From: Polaribacter filamentus | GTDB taxonomy: Bacteria > Bacteroidota > Bacteroidia > Flavobacteriales > Flavobacteriaceae | Direction: 5' to 3' | Assembly: GCF_002943715.1 (NCBI RefSeq) | Contig: NZ_MQUA01000014.1 | Span: forward strand, 248,001-312,000 | Length of the DNA stretch: 64,000 nt | Shown here: positions 50,960 through 60,163 of the stretch, piece by piece | How the letters are laid out: each line of letters opens with the position of its first letter | How positions within the stretch are numbered: the first letter of the stretch is position 1 | Position numbers and translations under genes: made by a program | The notes under the pieces: model-generated | The model's database searches: none | Told to the model about the DNA's origin: nothing | Seen by the model: the letters and a program-made list of their open reading frames with translations, nothing else

Positions 50960-52243
50960 TTATTTCATTAAAAAATCTTTTAAGTCTTGATAACTAGATG
51001 CTTTAAAAGCAACTTTCTTATTATTGATGATTTTTTTTATTTGTTCCGGAATTTCAACTTTTACAGGTAAAATGTCTTCAACAACGTCTAAAAACTTTAC
51101 AGGATGCGCTGTTTCTAGAAAAACACCAAATTCATTTTCTTTTAAACCGTATTTTTTTAAACCTAAATACCCAATCGCACCGTGAGGATCTGCAATATAA
51201 CCAGCATTTTTATAGATTTCTTTCATAGTTGTGCGCGTTTCGTCATCTGTAAAACTATATGAAGAAAAAGCATTTTTAAGTGTTTCTAAATCATTATTAA
51301 AAAGTTCCTGTATTCTGATAAAATTACTTGGGTTTCCAACATCCATCGCGTTAGAAATAGTTGCTTTTGATGGTTTTGGTATGTAGACTCCGTCCACTAA
51401 ATAATTAGGAACTGTATCGTTTATATTAGTAGAAGCTATAAAATGTTTGATTGGTAAACCTATTTTTTGTGCCATAATTCCGGCACAAATATTTCCAAAA
51501 TTTCCGCTAGGAACAGAGAAAACCAACTCTTTATGTTTTTTGTGTAATTCTTTATAGGCAAAGAAAAAATAGAACATTTGTGGCAACCAACGAGCAACAT
51601 TTATAGAGTTTGCAGAGGTTAATGTTTTGGTGATTTCTTCATCTAAAAAAGCGGTTTTCACCATTTCTTGACAATCATCAAAAACACCGTCAACTTCTAA
51701 AGCAGTAATATTCTGACCTAAAGTTGTGAGTTGTTTTTCTTGAATATCACTTACTTTTCCTGATGGATATAAAATTACCACATTTACGCCTTTTGCGCCT
51801 AAGAATCCGTTTGCAACTGCGCCGCCAGTATCGCCAGAAGTGGCCACTAAAACAGTAACTTCGTCATCATTATCTTTGTTGAAATACTCTAAACATTGTG
51901 CCATAAACTTAGCGCCAACATCTTTAAAAGCCATTGTTGGTCCGTGAAACAATTCTAAAGAAGCAATATTATGATCAATTTTAACCAAAGGAAAATCGAA
52001 AGAAACAGTTTTAGCAACAATCTCTTTTAGTTTTTCAGCAGTAATTTCATCACCGACAAACTGTTTAATTACAGTAAAAGCAATTTCTTGATTTGTATAA
52101 TCAGAGATATTTTCTATAAATTCTTTTGGAAGTTGTTGAATGTTATCAGGAAAATAGATTCCTCTGTCTTTTGCCAGTCCTTGAACAACAGCGTTTTTAA
52201 AGGTTGATTTTGGCGATTTATGGTGTAAACTGTAATAGTTCAT
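50960..52243 (-). CDS. thrC: Threonine synthase
   Basis: ThrC converts O-phosphohomoserine to threonine with PLP. The 427 residues begin MNYYSLHHKSPKSTFKNAVV and contain the PLP-lysine motif GPTMAFKDVGAKFMAQCL. The phosphate-binding loop VLVATSGDTGGAVANGFLGA and FSVPSGNFGNICAGIMAQK follow. It is the last gene of the leftward thrA-thrB-thrC operon. The spacer of 76 bases to thrB contains a 12-bp inverted repeat. It ends at the tRNA-Gln terminator. Confidence 0.95.
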   Translation of the reverse strand: MNYYSLHHKSPKSTFKNAVVQGLAKDRGIYFPDNIQQLPKEFIENISDYTNQEIAFTVIKQFVGDEITAEKLKEIVAKTVSFDFPLVKIDHNIASLELFHGPTMAFKDVGAKFMAQCLEYFNKDNDDEVTVLVATSGDTGGAVANGFLGAKGVNVVILYPSGKVSDIQEKQLTTLGQNITALEVDGVFDDCQEMVKTAFLDEEITKTLTSANSINVARWLPQMFYFFFAYKELHKKHKELVFSVPSGNFGNICAGIMAQKIGLPIKHFIASTNINDTVPNYLVDGVYIPKPSKATISNAMDVGNPSNFIRIQELFNNDLETLKNAFSSYSFTDDETRTTMKEIYKNAGYIADPHGAIGYLGLKKYGLKENEFGVFLETAHPVKFLDVVEDILPVKVEIPEQIKKIINNKKVAFKASSYQDLKDFLMK

Positions 52244-52265
52244 TTTTTTTGTTTTTTGTCTTTGA

Positions 52266-52312
52266 TTTTTAGTTTTTAGCGCCGGAGTGAACCAACAACC
52301 AAAAACTAAAAA
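52266..52312. repeat. 12-bp inverted repeat between thrB and thrC
   Basis: TTTTTAGTTTTT (52266-52277) is complementary to AAAAACTAAAAA (52301-52312) with a 23-base loop. It lies between two genes of one operon. It may be a remnant of a dispersed intergenic element common in Flavobacteriia or a stabilising hairpin. Confidence 0.5.
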
Positions 52313-52319
52313 CCAACAA

Positions 52320-53242
52320 CTATTTTATGATTCTTATTCCTTCTGGATTTATTTTTGAGATAAACATTTCAAAATCAATTCCTGTATTTTGATAGCTTTC
52401 TTTGATCGATTTGTACACTTTTTTTGCAATTTCATCACCTTTACAAAGTGCAAAAATTGTGGGTCCAGAGCCGCTAATTCCAGCACCTAAAGTCCCTGCT
52501 TTAACTGCTGCGTTTTTTACATCATCAAAAAACGGAATTAATGGTTTGCGTGCGGGTTCTACAATAATATCAACCAAAGAATTACTGATTAAATTGTAAT
52601 TATTAGTGTATAAACCGCTAATTAAACCACCCACATTTGCCCATTGTGTAACGGCATCTTTTAACGGAATTTCTATTGGTAAAACGGCTCTAGCGTCTTT
52701 CGTTTTTATTTCTATTTGCGGATGAATGGCAACGACTCTCAATTCACTCGGAACGGGTAATTTGATAATTTCTAATGGATTATAGCTTCTTACTAACACG
52801 AATCCACCATAAATTGCAGCAGAAACGTTGTCTGCAATCGCAGATCCACAAGCAACTTCTTCACCAAACATGGCAAATTTTGTCAATTCTAGATTAGAAT
52901 ATATAGTACCTAATAATTGATTTGCACCAAAAGCAGCACCAGCAGCACTTGCCGCAGAACTTCCTAATCCGCTTCCTGGAGCAAAACCTTTATGAATTGT
53001 TAATTCAATTCCGAAATCAGCATTTGCTTCGTTGAGTATTTTTTTTACAACCGCACTTGCGGCATTTTCATCGACGTTATAGGTTAAATTTGCCCCGTAA
53101 TATTGGTTATTTTTACGCCTTTTTCTGCTGTTTTTGTAAATGTCATTTCATCACCAACAGCATCTACAGCAAAACCGAGAGAATCAAATCCGCAGGAAAC
53201 ATTGGCAACAGTTGCCGGAGCGAAGATTTTTAAATAGTTCAT
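52320..53242 (-). CDS. thrB: Homoserine kinase, broken by a one-base frameshift in this sequence
   Basis: ThrB phosphorylates homoserine with ATP. The first part reads MNYLKIFAPATVANVSCGFD to ITNITG. The rest, in a shifted frame, reads ANLTYNVDENAASAVVKKIL and contains the GHMP ATP motif APGSGLGSSAASAAGAAFG, then GEEVACGSAIADN and, later, LGAGISGSGPTIFALC. The frames join at CCCC 53093-53096 (GGGG on the coding strand): one more G would restore a 307-residue protein, as 923 + 1 bases equals 308 codons. Both flanking genes thrA and thrC are intact, so a sequence error or a very recent mutation is likely. Start is ATG at 53242. Confidence 0.88.
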
Positions 53243-53320
53243 TTTTTTTAGTTTGCATTTATAAGATTCAATCTTCAGTAAGCCAATTACGGCCAATTGA
53301 AACTATATACTGAATACTTT

Positions 53321-55759
53321 TTATTGATTAGAAATTCTAATTACATCCGCAAAAATACCAGAGGCTGTAACATCCGCACCAGCGCCTGCACCTTTTATTA
53401 TTAATGGATTTTCTGGATATCGATCCGTGAAAAACAAGACAATATTGTCACTTCCTTCCAAATTATAAAAAGGATGATCTGAAGGAATATGTTGTAAACC
53501 AACATTTGCTTTTCCGTTGCTAAATTCTGCCACATATTTTAAGCGACAATTTTCACCATTTGCTTCTTTGTAAATATCTTGAAAATGATTTTCGTGCTGT
53601 ATTAAAGAAGCATAAAAGTCTTTGTTATTAGTGGTATTTAAACTTTCTAAAGGTAAAAAAGGATTGTTGGCAATGTCACTTAATTCTAATTGATAACCAC
53701 TTTCTCTGGCTAAAATTAAAATCTTTCTAGCAACATCAACTCCACTTAAATCAATTTTTGGGTCTGGTTCTGTATAGCCTTCTTTTTGAGCTTGCGCAAC
53801 AACATCATGAAACGTTGAGTTCTTATCAAAATTATTAAAAACAAAGTTTAAACTGCCTGATAAAACTGCCTGAATTCTATGAACTCTATCGCCAGAATTG
53901 ATCAAGTTTTTAAGTGTATCAATTATTGGCAAACCTGCACCAACATTGGTTTCAAATAAAAAGGAAGCATTGTATTTTCTTGAAACTTCTTTTAATTTTT
54001 TATAATTATCAAAGCTAGAAGCACATGCAATCTTGTTACAAGTTACTACAGAAATACTCTGACGTAAATATTTCTCATAAACTTCAGAAACTTGCTGATT
54101 TGCAGTATTATCGATAAAAACACTGTTTATATGATTAGAATTTTTAACTTTTTCGTAAAAAAGATCCAAACTTGTTGGCTCCCCATTTTCTAAGTTTTCT
54201 TTCCAGTTTTTTAGGTTGATGCCATTATTGTCAAAAACCATTTTTTTGGAATTTGAGATTCCGATAACCCTAATTTTTAATTTTAAGTTTTCTTTTAAGA
54301 ATTTTTTTTGCTGCTGTAGTTGCGCTAAAAAGCGTTCGCCAACATTTCCAACCCCTGTAACAAATAAGTTTAATTGTTTTGTTTTTTCTTCAAAAAACTG
54401 CTCATGTAAGGTATTTAAAGCTTTTTCTGCATCATATTTATTAATAACAGCAGAGATGTTTTTTTCTGATGAACCTTGCGCAATTGCTCTTACATTTACA
54501 TTATTTCTTCCCAGGGCGCTAAACATTTGTCCGCTTAAACCTTGATGGTTTTTCATGCTTTCTCCCACAACCGCAATAATAGCCAAATCCTTTTCTATAA
54601 TAATTGGCTTTATTTTTTTTCTTTCAATTTCTACGCTAAAAGTTTCATCTAAAAATAGTTTAGCTTTAGGTGCATCACTATCATAAACTCCCACACAAAT
54701 TGAATGTTCTGACGAGGCTTGTGTAATAAAAACAACATTAATTTTTTGTTGAGAAAGTGTTTCAAACAACCGTTTTGAGAAACCCGGAATCCCTACCATT
54801 CCGCCACCTTCTAAAGTGATTAAACTAATATTTTCTATGTGCGAAATTCCTTTCACATCTGTCCCTTTTTTAGGGTTTTTAGAAATTAAGGTGCCTAAAT
54901 TTTCTGGATCAAACGTGTTTTTAATTCTAATTGGGATTTCTTTTCTTAAAGCAGGTTGAATGGTTGGTGGATATAAAACTTTTGCGCCAAAATGAGACAA
55001 TTCCATTGCTTCTTCATAAGATATTTCTGAGATTGGATAGGCTTGTTTTACAACTCTAGGATTTGCCGTATACATGCCGCTAACATCCGTCCAAATTTGT
55101 AATTCATCCGCATTTAAATCAGCTGCATAAATTGATGCAGAATAATCTGAGCCTCCTCGGCCTAAAGTGGTTGTTTCTCCGTCAAGATTAGCAGAAATAA
55201 ATCCGCCTAAAACAACAACTTGGTGTTTATTTTTATCAAAAAAGGAATTAATATTCTTATTCGTTAATTTGAAATTAACTTGCGCATTTAAGTAATCATC
55301 ATTAGTAATTATTAAATCTCTGCTTTCTCCATGAGCTGCATCGTATGTCTCTTTTGCAGCATTAGCGATAATGAAAGAAGAAAAACGTTCACCAAAACTA
55401 GAAACTTTTGCAAGGGTTTTATCAGACAATTCTTGAAGTAGAAAAACACCTTCGTAAATAGACTGTAATCTATCAAACAAAGACGTAATTTCTTCAGAAA
55501 CTTCTTTTTTGTTTGCAGAAATTAAATCATCAATTATTTGAAAATGCAGTGTTTTTATGGATTCTAAAATTCCTTTAGCATCCGTAATATCTTCTAAAGC
55601 TGCTTTAGCGCCAGCTAATAATTTATCAGTAGTTTTAGCGAATGCAGAAACAATTACTGCTACTTTGATTTCTTTTGAAGTTTGATAAACAATGTCTAAA
55701 ACTTTCTTTATATTTTCTGAGTTTGCTACGGATGAGCCTCCAAATTTTAATACTTTCAT
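53321..55759 (-). CDS. thrA: Bifunctional aspartate kinase/homoserine dehydrogenase I
   Basis: The N-terminal aspartokinase (about residues 1-290) begins MKVLKFGGSSVANSENIKKV and has GFISANLDGETTTLGRGGSDY. Two ACT-type regulatory repeats (about 310-455) follow. The C-terminal homoserine dehydrogenase (about 460-812) starts NLFVTGVGNVGERFLAQL (NAD(P) Rossmann motif) and ends with IKGAGAGADVTASGIFADVI. The 812-residue length is normal for ThrA. It catalyses steps one and three of threonine synthesis. It is first in thrA-thrB-thrC, with a 78-base spacer to thrB. The upstream region carries a threonine-rich leader peptide, which implies attenuation control. Confidence 0.96.
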   Translation of the reverse strand: MKVLKFGGSSVANSENIKKVLDIVYQTSKEIKVAVIVSAFAKTTDKLLAGAKAALEDITDAKGILESIKTLHFQIIDDLISANKKEVSEEITSLFDRLQSIYEGVFLLQELSDKTLAKVSSFGERFSSFIIANAAKETYDAAHGESRDLIITNDDYLNAQVNFKLTNKNINSFFDKNKHQVVVLGGFISANLDGETTTLGRGGSDYSASIYAADLNADELQIWTDVSGMYTANPRVVKQAYPISEISYEEAMELSHFGAKVLYPPTIQPALRKEIPIRIKNTFDPENLGTLISKNPKKGTDVKGISHIENISLITLEGGGMVGIPGFSKRLFETLSQQKINVVFITQASSEHSICVGVYDSDAPKAKLFLDETFSVEIERKKIKPIIIEKDLAIIAVVGESMKNHQGLSGQMFSALGRNNVNVRAIAQGSSEKNISAVINKYDAEKALNTLHEQFFEEKTKQLNLFVTGVGNVGERFLAQLQQQKKFLKENLKLKIRVIGISNSKKMVFDNNGINLKNWKENLENGEPTSLDLFYEKVKNSNHINSVFIDNTANQQVSEVYEKYLRQSISVVTCNKIACASSFDNYKKLKEVSRKYNASFLFETNVGAGLPIIDTLKNLINSGDRVHRIQAVLSGSLNFVFNNFDKNSTFHDVVAQAQKEGYTEPDPKIDLSGVDVARKILILARESGYQLELSDIANNPFLPLESLNTTNNKDFYASLIQHENHFQDIYKEANGENCRLKYVAEFSNGKANVGLQHIPSDHPFYNLEGSDNIVLFFTDRYPENPLIIKGAGAGADVTASGIFADVIRISNQ

Positions 55760-55850
55760 CTTTTTATGATACTAAATTATATACTATGTTTTATGATGTT
55801 ATTTCGTTTTTACGAAAAAATAGATGACCTAAATAATATGAATATAAATA

Positions 55851-55863
55851 ACCCCTAAAGGGT
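55851..55863. promoter_or_regulatory. Small hairpin at the stop of the thr leader peptide
   Basis: ACCC and GGGT (plus-strand 55851-55854 and 55860-55863) form a short stem that overlaps the leader stop codon. It is weak as a terminator by itself. It may be part of the attenuator structure. Confidence 0.35.
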
Positions 55864-55899
55864 CGTAGTTGTAGTTGTTGAGCGAATACATGTGTGCAT
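55855..55899 (-). CDS. thrL: Threonine-rich leader peptide of the thrABC operon
   Basis: The 14-residue ORF reads M H T C I R S T T T T T T L and stops at TAG: seven threonines, six consecutive (ACA ACT ACA ACT ACG ACC), plus one isoleucine. It lies 96 bases upstream of thrA on the same strand. In enterobacteria, ThrL peptides rich in Thr and Ile cause ribosome stalling when charged tRNA is low, which prevents termination and so switches the operon on (established mechanism). A strong hairpin lies before it (55908-55925) and a short one covers its stop; the exact terminator in the leader is not clear. The composition makes a chance origin unlikely. Confidence 0.78.
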   Translation of the reverse strand: MHTCIRSTTTTTTL

Positions 55900-55907
55900 A
55901 GAAATAC

Positions 55908-55925
55908 AAACTACAGTTGTAGTTT
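55908..55925. promoter_or_regulatory. Hairpin upstream of the thr leader peptide
   Basis: AAACTACA and TGTAGTTT form a perfect 8-bp stem with a GT loop, 9 bases upstream of the leader start. Its arm GTAGTTTGT (RNA strand) could also pair with ACAACTAC inside the threonine codons, giving alternative structures suited to attenuation. Confidence 0.5.
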
Positions 55926-55963
55926 TTGAAGAATTTGTATTTATTTTAGAATAATTCACACCG

Positions 55964-55971
55964 CAAAAATA
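55964..55971 (-). promoter_or_regulatory. Candidate -7 element of the thr operon
   Basis: TATTTTTG on the minus strand fits TAnnTTTG and would start transcription about 58 bases upstream of the leader ATG. No good -33 element was found at standard spacing. Confidence 0.4.
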
Positions 55972-56062
55972 ACCGTATTATTTACTTTGATCCGATTTAG
56001 TAACGATTTTTTTAAAAATTAACCCAATTAATATGGTTTTCATAAAAAAAGTAATCAAACAG

Positions 56063-57637
56063 TTAGATATTCTTATTTTTATTTGAAGAATTTAATTTTT
56101 CTTTAATTATTAAAGCAATTGGTTTGTTTTCTATTTTACTTTCTAACCAAGATAAAATATCTAAATATAAAAAGGCTCTTTTTTCATACGGATGATCTTC
56201 ATATTTTTTTAATTTGGTATGAATTTTTTTAAACTCATTTTTTATTTCATGCGGAAAAACATCGCTCAAATCTCTTATAGAAGTTAAGAAAACTTTTTGA
56301 ACTTCTTGAAGGTTTTCCATTTTTAGCAAAAATTTATAGGTGTCTAAAAACTGTCTCTCTAAATCATAATCTAAACCACATTCGTAATGCGCAATTAAAT
56401 TTAAAACTCTTGCAAAACACTGTAAATCTTCAGCGGCACTAATGTTTTTAGATTTAATTATTTTTTGTAAATAAACAATACAAAGTTCATTTTTGCCCAT
56501 TCCAAAGTACAAACAGGCCATTTTGTAATAAAGCATTACTATATAATGATTGTCTAATCTGTTTCTGTATTTTTCAATTTTATGGTTGATAATTTCAATT
56601 AAATATTCACCATCAGAAAATGTAGCTTCTAAGAAATGTAAATGCAATTTGTTGGCATATAAATACTGAAAAATTAAAAGTTCAGTATTTGTGTTCAAAG
56701 GAATTACATTTTGCTCAATTTCCTTTTCAAATGAACTAAGTTCCTCCTTAAAAGTTGATGCTTTTTTCACAAAGAAAGAAGCCTCTAATAAGTAATTGAT
56801 TCCTTTTAAATAAAAGACAGGATGCAGAACGATGTACTTTCTATCCTCTCTAAATAAATCGACCCATTTGCGCGCGTATTTATAACTCTGAATAAAATCT
56901 TGCGTTAAAAAACTAAACCATAAATGAGATTTATACAGCCATAATTTTTCTCTAAACCCGAAGTCGTCAAATTTATATTTTGGCAGTTTGCTATAAAAAT
57001 AGGCATTCACAAACTCTAATTCTTCATTGTTTTTTACATAACCATTCTGTAATAAATGGCTGTATAGTTGCAGTGATAAATTAGACAACTTACTTGCCAT
57101 AACGTTTTGCTGGCTCAATTCTTTTGCTTGTACAGAAAGTTGATCTGCTCTATTGCTTAAACTTCTTGTAATATATTGTGTTTCAATTACTTTTTCTAAT
57201 TCTACAATTTCGTATGCAATGTTCTTCTCTTCGTTTTCGAGTGCTAAATGTTTCGCTTTATCTAACAGTTTTAAACTTTGTTTGTACAATCCTTTTTGAT
57301 ATAAGACAGTTGCAAAATCTAACTGTTCTCTAATCTGAATTCTAATATTTTTATGAGCAGGATTTAGTCTAAGACTTATTAAAATCTGTTTGTATAAATG
57401 TGCTTTTAAATTAGAAAGTTGTTGTTTAGAAACAATGCCACTATTTATGATCACTTTTTCGTCATATAGTTTTAATTTTTCTAAAAACTTAAAAAGCGAG
57501 AAGAATTTGGCATCAATATTACCACCTAATCGACCAACATATAAATTAAACTGCCTCTTTTCAGACTTTGTTAAAGATTTAATAAGAACAAAAAGGGCAT
57601 CATTTTGTTGATTGGCTGATGTAACAATTTTACTCAT
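56063..57637 (-). CDS. Hypothetical cytosolic helical-repeat protein
   Basis: The 524-residue protein is almost entirely alpha-helical by composition and periodicity. It contains TPR-like segments such as LYQKGLYKQSLKLLDKAKHL near residue 115 and MACLYFGMGKNELCIVYLQK near 390. No signal peptide is visible when the start at 57637 (MSKIVTSANQQNDALFVLIKS) is used. The upstream in-frame start at 57700 would add an unsupported hydrophobic stretch. Members with this N-terminus (KSLTKSEKRQFNLYV) occur in Flavobacteriia; the function is unknown. It diverges from leuA, with a short shared upstream region. Confidence 0.75.
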   Translation of the reverse strand: MSKIVTSANQQNDALFVLIKSLTKSEKRQFNLYVGRLGGNIDAKFFSLFKFLEKLKLYDEKVIINSGIVSKQQLSNLKAHLYKQILISLRLNPAHKNIRIQIREQLDFATVLYQKGLYKQSLKLLDKAKHLALENEEKNIAYEIVELEKVIETQYITRSLSNRADQLSVQAKELSQQNVMASKLSNLSLQLYSHLLQNGYVKNNEELEFVNAYFYSKLPKYKFDDFGFREKLWLYKSHLWFSFLTQDFIQSYKYARKWVDLFREDRKYIVLHPVFYLKGINYLLEASFFVKKASTFKEELSSFEKEIEQNVIPLNTNTELLIFQYLYANKLHLHFLEATFSDGEYLIEIINHKIEKYRNRLDNHYIVMLYYKMACLYFGMGKNELCIVYLQKIIKSKNISAAEDLQCFARVLNLIAHYECGLDYDLERQFLDTYKFLLKMENLQEVQKVFLTSIRDLSDVFPHEIKNEFKKIHTKLKKYEDHPYEKRAFLYLDILSWLESKIENKPIALIIKEKLNSSNKNKNI

Positions 57638-57765
57638 AATGTACTGGTAGTTAATTAATTGTGTTTTTAAAAAGTATATTAGAAATCGTGCAAGATGCAA
57701 TATAATAGTATTTATTGAAAATGTAATATTTATTTTTGATTAAATATAAAGATAATCTTTACAAA

Positions 57766-58944
57766 ATGATGCAAGATAATAAAGTTCAAATTTTTGATAC
57801 AACTTTAAGAGATGGTGAACAAGTGCCTGGTTGTAAGTTAGATACTAAGCAAAAATTGATTATAGCAGAAAGGTTAGATTTACTAGGAGTAAACGTGATT
57901 GAGGCGGGTTTTCCGGTTTCAAGTCCTGGAGATTTTAAATCTGTTTCTGAAATTTCTAAAATTATAAAAAATGCAACAGTTTGTGGTTTAACACGAGCTG
58001 TAGAAAATGATATAAAAGTTGCGGCAGAGGCATTAAAATATGCAAAATACCCAAGAATTCATACCGGTATTGGTACGAGTGATTCACATATAAAATTCAA
58101 ATTTAATTCAACTAGAGAGGCAGTTATAGAACGTGCAATTAAAGCTGTTAGCTATTCGAAAATTTTTGTTGAGGATGTCGAGTTTTATGCGGAAGATGCG
58201 GGTAGAACAGATAATGAGTTTTTAGCAAGAGTTTGCGAAGCAGTTATAAAAGCTGGTGCAACTGTTTTAAATATTCCTGATACAACAGGTTATTGCTTGC
58301 CAGAAGAATATGGTGCAAAAATGAAATATTTACGCGAAAACGTAAAAGGGATTGAAAACGTAATTCTTTCTTGCCATTGTCATAACGATTTAGGAATGGC
58401 AACGGCAAACTCAATCGCAGGTGTTATAAATGGTGCGCGTCAAATAGAATGTACTATAAACGGAATCGGAGAACGTGCAGGAAATACCGCTCTAGAAGAA
58501 GTTGTAATGGTGCTAAAACAACATCCATATTTAAATCTTGAAACAAGTATTAATACAAAACTATTATACGATACAAGTATCTTAGTTCGTGAAAGTATGG
58601 GAATGCCTGTGCAACCAAATAAAGCAATTGTTGGTGCAAATGCATTTGCCCATAGTTCTGGAATTCATCAAGACGGCGTTATAAAAAACAGAGAAACGTA
58701 TGAAATTATGGATCCTGAAGATGTTGGTGTTACAGAAAGCGCAATTATTTTAACAGCAAGAAGCGGAAGAGCAGCGTTGGCTTATAGAGCTAAAAAAATA
58801 GGATACGAGTTAACAAAAGTGCAGTTAGACGTTGCGTATACTTCTTTTTTAGAATTTGCTGACCAACAAAAAGAAATAAAAGACGAGGATATTCATGCGA
58901 TTATGAAAGTAGTGAATAAAATTTCAAAAATAGTAATGGCATAA
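57766..58944 (+). CDS. leuA: 2-isopropylmalate synthase
   Basis: LeuA condenses acetyl-CoA with 2-oxoisovalerate in the first step of leucine synthesis. The HMG-CoA lyase-like barrel has QIFDTTLRDGEQVPGCKLD (metal and substrate), VILSCHCHNDLGMATANSI (metal His residues) and NGIGERAGNTALEEV. The protein (392 residues from ATG 57766; a second ATG follows at once) is the short form and lacks the C-terminal leucine-binding regulatory domain of about 130 residues. Feedback inhibition by leucine through that domain is therefore not expected. Homocitrate or citramalate synthase cannot be fully excluded, but the leuB neighbour supports leuA. No leucine leader peptide was seen. Confidence 0.9.
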   Translation: MMQDNKVQIFDTTLRDGEQVPGCKLDTKQKLIIAERLDLLGVNVIEAGFPVSSPGDFKSVSEISKIIKNATVCGLTRAVENDIKVAAEALKYAKYPRIHTGIGTSDSHIKFKFNSTREAVIERAIKAVSYSKIFVEDVEFYAEDAGRTDNEFLARVCEAVIKAGATVLNIPDTTGYCLPEEYGAKMKYLRENVKGIENVILSCHCHNDLGMATANSIAGVINGARQIECTINGIGERAGNTALEEVVMVLKQHPYLNLETSINTKLLYDTSILVRESMGMPVQPNKAIVGANAFAHSSGIHQDGVIKNRETYEIMDPEDVGVTESAIILTARSGRAALAYRAKKIGYELTKVQLDVAYTSFLEFADQQKEIKDEDIHAIMKVVNKISKIVMA

Positions 58945-59041
58945 AAGTACAAAAGAAATTTTGTCTTCAATAATACTTATGTTACTTTTGATATAACTTC
59001 TATCTTTAAAATAAGATAAGTTTTTAATCTTCAAATAAATA

Positions 59042-60163
59042 ATGAAATTAACAATCGCCGTAATTCCAGGAGATGGTATTGGACCAGAAGTAACTGCACA
59101 AGCAAAAAAAGCTTTAGATGCAGTTGCAGAAGTTTATGACCATATTTTTTTATACAAAGAAGCACAAATGGGAGCTTGTGCAATTGAAGCAACAGGAAAC
59201 CCTTTGCCAGATAAAACAATAGAAATTTGCAAAAAAGCAGATGCTATTTTATTTGGCGCAATTGGTGAACTTAAATATGATAACGATCCATCGGCAAAAG
59301 TTTGGCCAGAACAAGGTTTATTTCAATTGAGAAAAGAACTGGGTTTATTCTGTAATATAAGACCAGTAAAAGCATACGAAAAACTAATTAAAAACTCTCC
59401 TCTAAAAAGAGAGGTAATAGAGGGTACAGACATTGTAATTTATAGAGAATTAAGTGGTGGAATTTATTTTGATACTAAAGAACTAAGTGAAGATGGTTTG
59501 TCTGCGTTTGATGTCTGTTCTTATACAGTTGATCAGATTTCTAGAGTTACACATTTAGCTTTTAAAGCTGCTCAAAAGAGAAAGAAAAAAGTTACTTTGG
59601 TTGATAAAGCAAATGTTTTAGAAACTTCGCGTTTGTGGAGAAAAACAGTAACAGAAATTGCAAAAGAATATGCAAATGTAAAATTAGATTTTATGTTTGT
59701 AGATAATGCAGCATTGCAAATAGTTTTAAACCCTAAGCAATTTGACGTTATTTTAACAGAAAACCTTTTTGGTGATATTATTTCTGACGAAGCTTCTGTA
59801 ATTTGTGGCTCAATAGGCTTATTAGCCTCTTCATCAGTTGGAGAAAAAACTGCAATGTTTGAACCAATTCACGGTACTTATCCGCAAGCAAAGGGAAAAG
59901 ATATCGCAAATCCTTTAGGGTCAATTTTATCAGCAGCAATGCTTTTAGAGCATTTTGGTTTACAAGAAGAAGCAGATGCAATAAAAAGAGCTTTAGAAAA
60001 ATCTTTAACATTAGGTATTACAACAGAAGATATTAAAGGCAAAAATCAATATTCAGCATCTACATCAAAAGTAGGTGGTTTTATTGCAGATTATATTTTA
60101 AATCAAGAAGATAGTAATATGAACTTTATGAACATTCATGCAGGTCAGAGTACCATTATTTAA
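59042..60163 (+). CDS. leuB: 3-isopropylmalate dehydrogenase
   Basis: LeuB oxidises and decarboxylates 3-isopropylmalate with NAD+. The 373 residues contain AVIPGDGIGPEVTAQAKKAL, LRKELGLFCNIRPVKAY and the metal/NAD site LTENLFGDIISDEASVICG. FEPIHGTYPQAKGKDIANP follows. After the usual end of the family (STSKVGGFIADYIL) there is an extra 20-residue tail ending HAGQSTII. The stop lies within the end of the convergent transporter gene (8-base overlap). It follows leuA by 97 bases; leuC and leuD are not in between and must be elsewhere. Confidence 0.94.
   Translation: MKLTIAVIPGDGIGPEVTAQAKKALDAVAEVYDHIFLYKEAQMGACAIEATGNPLPDKTIEICKKADAILFGAIGELKYDNDPSAKVWPEQGLFQLRKELGLFCNIRPVKAYEKLIKNSPLKREVIEGTDIVIYRELSGGIYFDTKELSEDGLSAFDVCSYTVDQISRVTHLAFKAAQKRKKKVTLVDKANVLETSRLWRKTVTEIAKEYANVKLDFMFVDNAALQIVLNPKQFDVILTENLFGDIISDEASVICGSIGLLASSSVGEKTAMFEPIHGTYPQAKGKDIANPLGSILSAAMLLEHFGLQEEADAIKRALEKSLTLGITTEDIKGKNQYSASTSKVGGFIADYILNQEDSNMNFMNIHAGQSTII

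Noticed and set aside
59031..59219. Leucine-rich minus-strand frame at the start of leuB, considered as a leucine leader peptide
   Set aside because: It is antisense to leuB and its leucines result from A-rich codons of the coding strand; a leader should lie upstream of leuA on the plus strand, where none was seen.
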